Assembly (NCBI GenBank): GCA_937980205.1
Contig: CALJKW010000020.1
Span: 1 to 64,000, forward strand
DNA: 64,000 bases
Source of the DNA: an uncultured Myxococcales bacterium
GTDB taxonomy: Bacteria > Myxococcota > Myxococcia > Myxococcales > Myxococcaceae
Direction of reading: 5' to 3'
This document shows positions 53,921 through 62,961 of this stretch, piece after piece. Each line of letters begins with the position of its first letter. The stretch's first letter is position 1. Both the position numbers and the translations under genes were made by a program. The notes below the pieces were generated by a model. The model saw only the letters and a list, made by a program, of their open reading frames with translations. It had not been told where the DNA came from and ran no database searches.

Positions 53921-56900
53921 ATGGGCAGCGAATCGTTCGATCCTTTTGCTGGGCCCCAGATCGTGGCCACGGTGCCGAGCACCGAGTCCCAACGCGAGGT
54001 CTGGACTGCGAGCCAGATCGGCCTCGAGGCGACCCTGGCGTACAACGAGTCGGTCTCGATCGCGCTCAGCGGCCCGCTCGACGTCTCGGCGCTCGAGCGC
54101 GCCCTCGCCGAGCTGGTGCGGCGCCACGAGGTCTTGCGCTCGACGCTCTCGGCCGACGGTCTCACGCTGGTGGTCACCGACGCCGCCGACGTGCGCCTGC
54201 AGGCTCACGACTTCACCGGCCGCCCCGAGGAGCTCGACGCGCTCAGAGAGCGCGCCGTCACCGAGCCGTTCGATCTCCAGAAAGGTCCGCTCTTGCGCGC
54301 GCAGCTCGCGCGCCTGCGCGCCGACGAGCACGTGCTCGTGCTCACCGCGCATCACGTCGTCGTCGACGGTTGGTCGACAGCAGTCATCGCGAACGAGCTG
54401 GCTCGTCTGTACTCCGGCCAGGAGCTGGGGAGGGCCGCCTCGTTCGTGCAGTGGGGGCGCGAGCTGTTGCAGCGCCGCGCCTCTCCCGAGGCGCAGGCCG
54501 ACGAGGGCTACTGGGTCACGCGCTTCGGCGGAGAGGCGCCCGTGCTCGAGCTGCCCACCGATCGCCCGCGCCCGCCGCTCAAGACGTACGCGTCGCTGCG
54601 CGAAGACTTCGTGCTCGACGAAGAGCTCGTCGCGCGGCTGAAGAAGGCCGGCGCGAAAGAGCGCGCGTCCACCTTCGCCGTGCTGCTCGCGGGCTTCAAG
54701 GCGCTGCTCTACCGCCTGAGCGGGCAGGACGATCTCGTCGTCGGCATTCCGTCGGCCGGGCAGTCGATCGGCGGCTACGACGGGCTCGTCGGCCACTGCG
54801 TGAACATGCTGCCGCTGCGCACGCGCGTGAACCCCGACGAGACGGTCGCGACCTTCGTCGCCGACGTGCGCCGCACGCTGCTCGACGCGCAGTCGCACCA
54901 GCTCTACACGATGGGCCAGCTCTTGCAGAAGCTGCCGATCGCGCGCGACCCGTCGCGGCTTCCGCTCATCAGCGTCATCTTCAACGTCGACCACGGCCTC
55001 ACCGCCGACGCGATGCCGTTCCAGGGGCTCACCGCGACGCTCGACGCCAACCCGCGCCGCTACGAGACGTACGACCTCTTCCTGAACGCGGTGGAGCTCG
55101 ACGGCCGCGTGAAGCTCGAGTGCCAGTACAACACCGACCTCTTCGAGGCCGCCACCATCCGCCGCTGGCTCGGCGCGTATCAGCGCCTGCTCGCGTCGAT
55201 GACCGAGGCGCTCGAGAAGGGCGCCGGCACGGTCGGCACGCTCGACCTCGTGAGCGAGGAAGAGCAGCGCGCGCTCGAGGCGTGGAACGCTTCGTCGGCG
55301 GTCGAGCTCGACCCGTCGCTCACCGTCGTGGACCTGCTCGAGGCGCAGGCGCGGGCGACTCCGCAGGCGGTCGCCGTGCAGTGCGAGGGCCGCCAGTACA
55401 CGTACGCCGAGCTCGACGCGAAGGGCAACGCCGTCGCCGCGCGGCTGCGCGAGCTCGGCGCCGGCCGCGGCAAGCTCGTGGGCCTGTCCATCGAGCGCGG
55501 CGTCGACATGGTCGCCGGCGTCGTCGGCGTCTTGAAGAGCGGCGCCGGCTACGTGCCCCTCGACCCCGGCTACCCGGCCGAGCGGCTGGCGTTCATGGTG
55601 CAGGACGCGGGCATCGAGGTGCTGCTCACGCAGGGCAGCGTCGCGAAGGAGCTCGCGCTGCCTGCCAGGCACACCGTGCACGTCGAGGCGCTGCCGGCGT
55701 CGGCGCCGCCCGTCGCGCGAGACGTGCAGCCCGAAGACGTCTGCTACGTCATCTTCACCTCCGGCTCGACGGGCAAGCCGAAGGGCGTGCGGGTGCCGCA
55801 CCGCGCGGTCGTCAACCTCTTGCGCTCGGTGCAACAGACGCCGGGCCTGGCGGCGAGCGACACGATCCTCGCCGTCACCACGCTGTCGTTCGACATCGCG
55901 GTGAGCGAGATCATCCTTCCGCTCACGGTCGGCGCGCGCATCGTCATCGCCACCCGCGAGGTCGCCTCCGACGGCGGCAAGCTGCTCGCGGCGCTGCGCG
56001 ACTCGAAGGCGACGTTCCTCGACGCGACGCCGGCCACGTACCGACTCCTGCTCTCCGCGGGGTGGACGGGCGGGGACCTGAAGAAGTGCATCTGCACCGG
56101 CGAGGCGATGCCGCGCGATCTCGCCGTCGAGTTGGTGAAGAGAGTGCCGAGCGTCTGGAACGGCTACGGCCCCACCGAGACCTGCGTGTGGAGCACCTTC
56201 TGGGAGGTGAAGGCGCCGGTCGGCCGCGTTCTCATCGGCAAGCCGGTCGCGAACACGCAGTGCCATGTGCTCGACGCCCGCCGCCAGCCCGTGCTGCCCG
56301 GCGTCGTCGGAGAGCTCTACCTCGGCGGCCGCGGCGTCTCGCTCGGCTACCTCAACCGCCCCGAGCTCACGGCCGAGCGCTTCGTCGACGGCATGTACAA
56401 GACGGGCGACCTCGTGCGCCTGCTGCCCGACGGCAACCTCGAGTGCCTCGGCCGCAACGACTTCCAGGTGAAGCTGCGCGGCTTCCGCATCGAGCTGCAG
56501 GAGATTGAAGACGCGCTCACCCAGCACCCCGCGGTTCGCCAGGCCGCGTGCGTGGTGCGCGAGGTGAAGCCCGGCGACCCGCGGCTGCTCGGCTACCTCG
56601 TGCTGCAGCCCGGTCAGACGGTGAGCGACGCCGACGTGCGCGCGCACCTGAAGAAGACGCTGCCGGACTACATGGTCCCGCAGAACCTGGTGCGGCTCGA
56701 GCGGATGCCGCTGTCTCCGGCGGGGAAGATCGATCGCAAGGCGCTGCCGGATCCCGACCTCGGCGCCGCGCCCTCGGGCGACGACTTCGTGGCTCCGCGC
56801 ACGGACACGGAAGCCACGCTCGCGAGCCTCTGGCAGGACGTGCTCGGCGTCGGCCGCGTCGGCGCGCTCGACGACTTCTTCGCGCTCGGCGGGCACTCGC

Positions 56901-59524
56901 TGCTCGCCTCCCAGCTGCTCGCGCGCCTGCGCAAGGAGCTCGGCGTCGATCTCTCGTTCCGGAAGATCTTCGAGGCCCCGACGCTCGAGAAGCTGAGCGC
57001 CCTCGTCGACGCCGCGAAGGGGCAGGAGCCGGCGCCGGCGGTCGCTCCGATCCCCAGGCACGCGGGGCCCGCTCCGCTGTCGATTCACCAGGAGCGCCTC
57101 TGGCTGCTCGAGGAGATGGACCCCGCACAGAAGCTCGTGCACTCGCTGCCCGCCGCGTGGCGCCTCAAAGGGCCGCTCGACGTCGAGCTCCTGCAGAAGG
57201 CCATCGACCTGCTCGCCGCGCGGCAGGCGTCGCTGCGCACCGCCATTCGCGTGGTCGACGGCACCCCGATGCAGGTGGTCCTCCCCGATCGCCGCCTCAT
57301 CATGGAGCGCATCGACCTGAGCGCCTTCTCCGCCGCGGAGCAGGACAAGAAGGTGGCCGACCTGCTCGACGCCATGATGTCGAGGGAGTTCGACCTCGCC
57401 AACGACGTGCTCGTGCGCAACGTGCTCGTGAAGCTCGCGGCCGACGACCACGCGCTGCTCACCACGCGCCACAACATCATCTGGGACGGCTGGTCGTTCG
57501 ACCTCTTCCTGAAGCAGACGGCAGAGCTCTACGCCGCGCTGAAGGAAGGCAAGCCGGCAGCGCTCGGCGAGCTGCCCGTCTCGTACACCGACTTCTCCGC
57601 CTGGCACCGCAAGTGGCTCGAGGGGCCCGAGGTCGCCCGGCAGGTGCAGTTCTGGCGCGAGAAGCTGCAGGGCAAGCCGAACCCGCTCGAGCTGCCGACC
57701 GATCGCCCGCGACAGGGCAGCCGCTCGCACGCCGGCGCGAACGAGGGCGCCGAGCTCTCCCGCGAGCAGGGCGACGCGGTGAACGCGTTCGCGCTCTCGC
57801 ACAAGGCGACGACGTTCATGGTGCTGTTCAGCGCGTACGTGACGCTGCTGCACCGCTACACGGGGCAGACCGACATCGTCATCGGCACGCCGGTGCGCGC
57901 GCGGACGCGGACGGAGCTGGAAGACGTGATGGGCGTGTTCACGAACGCGGTGCTGCTGCGCGTGCGCCTCGACCCTCGGTGGACGTTCCTCGAGCTGCTC
58001 GAGCACGTGCGCGAGCTGACGCTCGACGCCTTCGGGAACCAGGACATGCCGATGGAGCTGCTCGGTCCACAGGCTCCGATGGTGCGCGCGTTCTTCTCGC
58101 TGCAGGAGGCGCGCACGAGGCCGCCGCGCATGGCCGACGTGGAGGTGGCCCAGTTCCACGCGAAGCCGCCCAGCGCGGCGAACGAGCTGATGCTGTGGAC
58201 GATGGAGACGCGCTCGTCGCTGCTCTTGATGCTCAACTACTCGACCGACCTGTTCGACGCGGCCACGATTCAGCGGTTCCTCGAGCAGATGAAGACGGTG
58301 ACCATCGAGGCGCTGAGAGACCCGAAGCGGCCGCTCAAGCACTTCCCGCTGATGCCGGACGACGAGCAGCGCCGCATCGCGCAGTTCGCGCTGGGGCAGG
58401 GCGGCTCGGTCGAGACCGCGCTGGGTCTGCCGCCGTCGGACCTCGCGAAGTTGAACGAGGCGCTGCGCGAGGGCATCGCCATCACCGACCGCTGGGTCGC
58501 CGCGACCGAGACGAAGTGGCTCGAGCTGCTCGACGACGGCGTCGCCGTCGGCCAGGCCATCTGCCTCGGCGTTCCGTCGCGGTACCTGCGCGAGACGCTG
58601 CTCAAGGCCATTCCCAACGCGTGGGCCGTCTTCGTGCCGCCCGAGCTCGGCCGGCCCATCGCGGTGACCCGCCTCTCGGCCACCGATTCGCGGCGGCTCG
58701 CCGGCGCCGTGCTGCCCGGCGTCGACGCCCGCGTCGTCGACTCGAACGGAGAGCTCTGCCCGATCGGCGTGTGGGGTGAGCTGAAGGTGGGCGACGTCTC
58801 GACGCAGCAGCGCGTGCGCTGGCTGAACGACGGAGCGCTCGAGCTGAGCGGCCGCACCGACGGCCGGTGGGAGATCGACGGCCAGCTCGCCGACCCGATG
58901 GCGCTGCGCAAGGCGCTCGAAGAGCACCCGGCGGTCGCGCACGCCGCGCCGGTGTTCACCGAAGACGCGACCGGCAAGCGCACGGTGGTCACGTTCTTCA
59001 CCGTGAAGCGCGGCGAGCCGTTCACCGAGACGGAGCTGCGGAAGAAGGTGCGCGCGGTGCTGCCTCCGGCGTTCGTGCCGCGGCGCTTCGTCGAGCTCGA
59101 CGAGATGCCGCTGACGGCCGCCGGCGGCATCGACTACGAGCGCCTGCCGCCGCCGTTCCCCAAGGGCGAGCGCGCCGAGACGGTCGCGCCGCGCAGCGAG
59201 GCCGAGCGCAGGGTCGCCGCGCGCTGGCTCGAGGCGCTGCGCCTGCCGTTCGTGTCGGTCTACGACAACTTCTTCGACTCGGGCGGCCACTCGCTGCTCG
59301 CGCTGCAGGTGATCGAGAAGCTGTTCCAGGACACCGGCGTGCGCGTGTCTCCGCGGCTGATGCTGCTCGGCACGCTCGAGGCCGTCGCCGCTGCCATCGA
59401 CGGCAGCGCGTCGGTGAAGACGGTGCACCCGCCGGCGTCGGCGCCGCGCCCGTCGGTGCCGCTGCAGCAGCCGTCTCCCGCGAGCGGCCTGTTCGGGAAG
59501 CTCAAAGATCTGGTGAAGGGCTGA
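53921..59524 (+). CDS. Nonribosomal peptide synthetase 2 (C-A-T-C*-A*-T, second module degenerate)
   Basis: The 1867-aa product has one normal and one decayed module. C1 has HHVVVDG; A1 has TSGSTGKPKG near 614, NGYGPTETCVW and AGKIDRKAL, with a pocket (D-I-S-D-I-T-G-V-W) identical to A1 of NRPS1; T1 has GGHSLLASQ near 990. C2 (about 1040-1470) has RHNIIWDG, so the second, catalytic His of HHxxxDG is Asn. Only about 300 residues lie between C2 and the last T instead of about 500: the A-domain core with the P-loop is missing, SGRTDGRWEIDG remains of the hinge region, and A10 reads AAGGIDYERL without the Lys. The last T (GGHSLLALQ near 1787) looks intact. There is no thioesterase. Confidence 0.93.
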   Translation: MGSESFDPFAGPQIVATVPSTESQREVWTASQIGLEATLAYNESVSIALSGPLDVSALERALAELVRRHEVLRSTLSADGLTLVVTDAADVRLQAHDFTGRPEELDALRERAVTEPFDLQKGPLLRAQLARLRADEHVLVLTAHHVVVDGWSTAVIANELARLYSGQELGRAASFVQWGRELLQRRASPEAQADEGYWVTRFGGEAPVLELPTDRPRPPLKTYASLREDFVLDEELVARLKKAGAKERASTFAVLLAGFKALLYRLSGQDDLVVGIPSAGQSIGGYDGLVGHCVNMLPLRTRVNPDETVATFVADVRRTLLDAQSHQLYTMGQLLQKLPIARDPSRLPLISVIFNVDHGLTADAMPFQGLTATLDANPRRYETYDLFLNAVELDGRVKLECQYNTDLFEAATIRRWLGAYQRLLASMTEALEKGAGTVGTLDLVSEEEQRALEAWNASSAVELDPSLTVVDLLEAQARATPQAVAVQCEGRQYTYAELDAKGNAVAARLRELGAGRGKLVGLSIERGVDMVAGVVGVLKSGAGYVPLDPGYPAERLAFMVQDAGIEVLLTQGSVAKELALPARHTVHVEALPASAPPVARDVQPEDVCYVIFTSGSTGKPKGVRVPHRAVVNLLRSVQQTPGLAASDTILAVTTLSFDIAVSEIILPLTVGARIVIATREVASDGGKLLAALRDSKATFLDATPATYRLLLSAGWTGGDLKKCICTGEAMPRDLAVELVKRVPSVWNGYGPTETCVWSTFWEVKAPVGRVLIGKPVANTQCHVLDARRQPVLPGVVGELYLGGRGVSLGYLNRPELTAERFVDGMYKTGDLVRLLPDGNLECLGRNDFQVKLRGFRIELQEIEDALTQHPAVRQAACVVREVKPGDPRLLGYLVLQPGQTVSDADVRAHLKKTLPDYMVPQNLVRLERMPLSPAGKIDRKALPDPDLGAAPSGDDFVAPRTDTEATLASLWQDVLGVGRVGALDDFFALGGHSLLASQLLARLRKELGVDLSFRKIFEAPTLEKLSALVDAAKGQEPAPAVAPIPRHAGPAPLSIHQERLWLLEEMDPAQKLVHSLPAAWRLKGPLDVELLQKAIDLLAARQASLRTAIRVVDGTPMQVVLPDRRLIMERIDLSAFSAAEQDKKVADLLDAMMSREFDLANDVLVRNVLVKLAADDHALLTTRHNIIWDGWSFDLFLKQTAELYAALKEGKPAALGELPVSYTDFSAWHRKWLEGPEVARQVQFWREKLQGKPNPLELPTDRPRQGSRSHAGANEGAELSREQGDAVNAFALSHKATTFMVLFSAYVTLLHRYTGQTDIVIGTPVRARTRTELEDVMGVFTNAVLLRVRLDPRWTFLELLEHVRELTLDAFGNQDMPMELLGPQAPMVRAFFSLQEARTRPPRMADVEVAQFHAKPPSAANELMLWTMETRSSLLLMLNYSTDLFDAATIQRFLEQMKTVTIEALRDPKRPLKHFPLMPDDEQRRIAQFALGQGGSVETALGLPPSDLAKLNEALREGIAITDRWVAATETKWLELLDDGVAVGQAICLGVPSRYLRETLLKAIPNAWAVFVPPELGRPIAVTRLSATDSRRLAGAVLPGVDARVVDSNGELCPIGVWGELKVGDVSTQQRVRWLNDGALELSGRTDGRWEIDGQLADPMALRKALEEHPAVAHAAPVFTEDATGKRTVVTFFTVKRGEPFTETELRKKVRAVLPPAFVPRRFVELDEMPLTAAGGIDYERLPPPFPKGERAETVAPRSEAERRVAARWLEALRLPFVSVYDNFFDSGGHSLLALQVIEKLFQDTGVRVSPRLMLLGTLEAVAAAIDGSASVKTVHPPASAPRPSVPLQQPSPASGLFGKLKDLVKG

Positions 59525-59546
59525 CGTTCCACGCTGTACTCGGGGC

Positions 59547-62193
59547 GTGCGCCTACGCCCTGCGGTGGCCGTCCTCCTCCTCATCGGCTGTTCTCCCGGT
59601 TCCTCGCAGTGCATCGAAGGCGCGCAGTCCGAGTGCGCCTGCCCTGGAGGCGTGAAGGGCGTGCAGCTGTGCCTCGCCGGTGGCACGTTCGACGCGTGTC
59701 AGTGCAGCAGCGGAGGCGGTGCTGGAGGCGCCGGCGGCTCGGCAGGTGGCAGCGCGGGGGGATCCGCAGGCGGCAGCTCCGGTGGATCCGCGGGTGGCTC
59801 CGGGGGCGCGGCCGGCGGTATCGCCGATGCGGGCTGCGTGCCCCAGGTCGAGACCTGCAACGGCAGAGACGACGACTGCGACGGAGCCATCGACGACGGC
59901 GCCGCATGGGGCGATCTTGGCGCCCCCTGCCTGGCGGGGAGCGGCGCCTGCGCGCGCGCGGGCCTCCGCGTCTGCGACCCGCTGAACGCCGCCGGCCCGA
60001 CGATCTGTAGCGCGGCGCCAGGTGACGCGGGCGTCGAGGTCTGTAACGGCTTCGACGACGACTGCGATGGTGTCGTCGATGACGGCGCGTCGTGGAGCGA
60101 CCTCGGAACGACCTGCTTCTCCGGCGTCGGCGCCTGCACGCGACCTGGCGTGCGCGTCTGCGATGTGGCGAACCCCACGGGCGCCACCGTGTGTTCGTCT
60201 CCCGCCGGGCCGACGAGCGCCGAGACCTGCAACGGCCTCGATGACGACTGCGACGGGAACATCGACGAGTCCTGGCCGGAGCGGGGAGATCCGTGCCAGG
60301 TCGGCGTCGGAACATGCCAGCGGTTCGGGCTCCGCGTGTGCGACGCCGCCGGCGCCGCGACGGTCTGCAGCGCCACCGCGGGACCGCCCGGAGTCGAGGT
60401 CTGCAACGGCCTCGATGACGACTGCGACAGCCAGGTGGACGACGGCTTCCTGAACGCCGCGACGGGGAAGTACGACCAGCCGACCGCCTGCGGAAACTGC
60501 GCGACCGATTGCACCGCGGTCAGCCGCCCGAACACGATCGCCTCCTGCAACGCTGCCGGCGCTCCGGTCTGCGCGTTCGCGTGCAGCGCCGGCCACTTTG
60601 ATCTCGACGGAGATCCGATCAACGGCTGTGAGCTGCAGCTCGACAGCGGCGCCATCTACGTGTCCTCCAACGGAGCCGACGTGACCAACTGCGGTCGCGG
60701 ACCTGTGGGGACCGGGCCGGGCAATCAACCGTGCCGTACCATCGGCCGCGGCATCACCGAAGCCGTCGCTGCCTCGCGCGCGCGGGTGCTGGTCGCAGCG
60801 GGCGCCTACGCCGAGAGCGTCACCCTCTCGAACGGCGTGAGCGTGCTCGGCGGTCACAACCCTGTCACCTGGCAACGCGACGTCGCCGCGAACCCGACCG
60901 TCATCTACGGCCAGACGCCCTCGGGTCACCGCAAGGCCGTCATCGCCGCCGGCATCACCGCGCTGACGCGCTTCGAGGGCTTCGTCGTGTTCGGTCAGGA
61001 CGCGAACCCCGGCGAGAACAGCTACGCAATCTGGGTGAACAACTCGGGCTCCGGCCTGACGCTCACGCAGAACGAGGTCTTCGCCGGCCGCGGCGGCGCA
61101 GGCAGCGACGGCCCCTCGGGCTTGCAGGGCGCGAACGGCGGCAGCGGCGCGGCGGGCTCACCGTCGGCTCAACCCGCGGGGAGCTTCACGTGCGCAGCCA
61201 CCTGCAGCGGGCAGACGAATGGAGGCGCCGGCGGTACGAACACCTTCTGCTCGGGCACCAATGGGGGAAGCGGCGGCGCCGCGTTGTGCCCAGACAACGA
61301 TGCTGCGGTCAACGCATGCGTCTCTTGCTCACAGCTCGGCTCCAGCGGCCCGAATGGCTCGGGCGCGAACGGCATGGGCAGTGCGCCCGGCGCTGGAGGC
61401 GCCGCCGGCTGTCATCGCCTCGTCGCGGCCGGCTCAGGCTGCCTGGGGTGCAGCGTCGCTCGAGAGGGATCGTGCGCGGCAGAGGGCAACGCGGGTGGTA
61501 ACGCCGGCAGCGCGACGTTCGGTGCCGCAGGCCCGGGCTGCACTGCGGTGTCGGGGTCCGTGACGTCGTCCGAGTGGACGCCGGGAACTGCGCAGCCGGG
61601 CGGTGTCGGCGCGCATGGGCCGGGCGGCGGAGGCGGCGGTGCCGGCGCCGGAGTCGAGACCGTCGGGTGCGGGCCCGACTTCAGTGATCGGGGCGCGAGT
61701 GGAGGCGGCGGTGGCGCTGGTGGTTGTGGCGGAGGCTCGGGAGGTCCTGGGCTGTCTGGCCGCGGGAGCTTCGCCATCTTCGTCACCTTCTCCAGCGTCC
61801 CGACCAGCGTGCCGTCCATCACCGGCAACGTGCTGCACCGCGGCCCGGGCGGCCCCGGAGGACGCGGGCGGCAACGGCGGCATCGGTGGAGCAGGAGGAA
61901 GCGGGGGCCTCGGTGGAGCTGTCGCCATGTCGACGCCGTTCGCGGGCCCAGGCGGCAACGGCGGAGCGGGCGCCAACGGCGGCCATGGGGGTGGCGGTGG
62001 AGGCGGCTGTGGTGGACCCTCCTATGGCGTGTTCGTCTCGGGACATGGGGCAGCGAACGTCATGAGCTGGCGCACCGGCAACGTGTTCACGGCAGCGGTC
62101 GCGGCCGCGGGCGGGGCAGGCGGGCTCGCGCCTCCGGGAGCCAACCCAGGTGCGGCGGGCGCTGCCGGCGCGTCGATCGACACCAACTTCTGA
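59547..62193 (+). CDS. MopE-repeat lipoprotein with parallel-beta-type domain (frameshift near 61857)
   Basis: From ATG/GTG 59547 the product has lipobox LIGC, a Gly/Ser linker (about 55-90), then four copies of the CNGxDDDCDG motif, for example ETCNGRDDDCDGAIDDG, the calcium/metal-binding repeat of the MopE type. A region with IYVSSNGADVTNCG and PCRTIGRGITEAV resembles DUF1565/right-handed beta-helix proteins, followed by a long Gly-rich part. Around 61855-61862 the frame shifts by one: the starting frame runs on into Arg-rich sequence to 62516, while the Gly-rich reading (DAGGNGGIGGAGGSGG) continues in the next frame and stops at 62193, three bases before the convergent dedA stop. Removing one G in GGAGGAC restores it. 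Either a real mutation or a sequence error. Confidence 0.75.
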
Positions 62194-62196
62194 GGG

Positions 62197-62781
62197 TCAC
62201 TTCGACGCGCTCAGCTTGCCGCGCACGTACAGCCCCACGGCCACCGCGACGACCGCGAGCAGCGCATAGCTGCCGAAGCGCTTCACGTACGGCAGCGCCT
62301 CGGCCCCGTAGCGGTACCCCAGCCACACCATCACCGGCACGAACACGCACGCGGCAGCGCCGTCGGCGATCCAGAACCGCTGCTGCGAGACGCCCATCGA
62401 GCCGGAGAGCAGAAACGTCGGCGCGCGCAGCCCCGGCAGAAAGCGCGCGAGGAAGATCGTCCACGCGCCGTACCGGTCGAAGCGCGCCCGCACCGCGGCG
62501 ACGCGCGCGGGAGTGAGCACGGTCTTCAGCTTCGGGTGCTCGATGACCTTCGGGCCGAGCTTCGCGCCGATGCGGAAGAGGATGGTGTCGCCCGCGAACA
62601 CGCCGAGCACGGCGATGGGGACCATCACGAAGAAGAGCCCGTGCCCGGTCGAGCAGATGGTCCCTGCGGTCAGCAGCACGACGTCTTCGGGAATCGGCAG
62701 CCCGGTGCCGGTGCCGGCGAGCAGCAGGAACACCGCGGGGTACGAGAACCGCGAGATCCACTCGATGAGCTGCTCTTCCAC
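62197..62781 (-). CDS. DedA-family membrane protein
   Basis: The 194-aa product has about five membrane segments and the DedA/SNARE-associated signature: GTGTGLPIPEDVVLLTAG, the charged loop GDTILFRIGAKLG, and RFLPGLRAPTFLLSGSMG with the conserved FxRFxPGxR motif. DedA proteins are thought to flip or transport membrane lipids and support membrane potential. GTG 62781 is chosen because a TTG at 62820 would extend back across the stop of the small upstream ORF. Three bases from the convergent lipoprotein stop. Confidence 0.88.
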   Translation of the reverse strand: MEEQLIEWISRFSYPAVFLLLAGTGTGLPIPEDVVLLTAGTICSTGHGLFFVMVPIAVLGVFAGDTILFRIGAKLGPKVIEHPKLKTVLTPARVAAVRARFDRYGAWTIFLARFLPGLRAPTFLLSGSMGVSQQRFWIADGAAACVFVPVMVWLGYRYGAEALPYVKRFGSYALLAVVAVAVGLYVRGKLSASK

Positions 62782-62797
62782 CGTGCGACCGCTTGAA

Positions 62798-62929
62798 TCA
62801 CTCGCCGTCGAGCTCTTCAACCTCTTCGTCGCGGAGGATCTCTTCGACGTTCTGCATCACCTCGGCGTAGACGTCGGCGGCGCGCGCCAGCGCTTCGGCG
62901 ATGCTCGAGGCGGAGTTGTCGTCGCTCAT
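62798..62929 (-). CDS. Small acidic 43-aa protein
   Basis: ATG 62929 to TGA 62798 gives a 43-residue acidic, helical product that ends in RDEEVEELDGE. It lies between the TPR gene and dedA on the same strand, with 32 bases upstream and 16 downstream, which fits a small operon. Third-position G/C preference fits coding. No family recognised. Confidence 0.5.
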   Translation of the reverse strand: MSDDNSASSIAEALARAADVYAEVMQNVEEILRDEEVEELDGE

Positions 62930-62961
62930 GCCTCTTTGGTGACACGAGGCCGTGGAAACGA

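Noticed and set aside
62194..62516. C-terminal extension of the MopE-repeat protein to 62516
   Set aside because: The reading is Arg-rich out-of-frame sequence and lies over the dedA gene; the frameshifted reading to 62193 is better.
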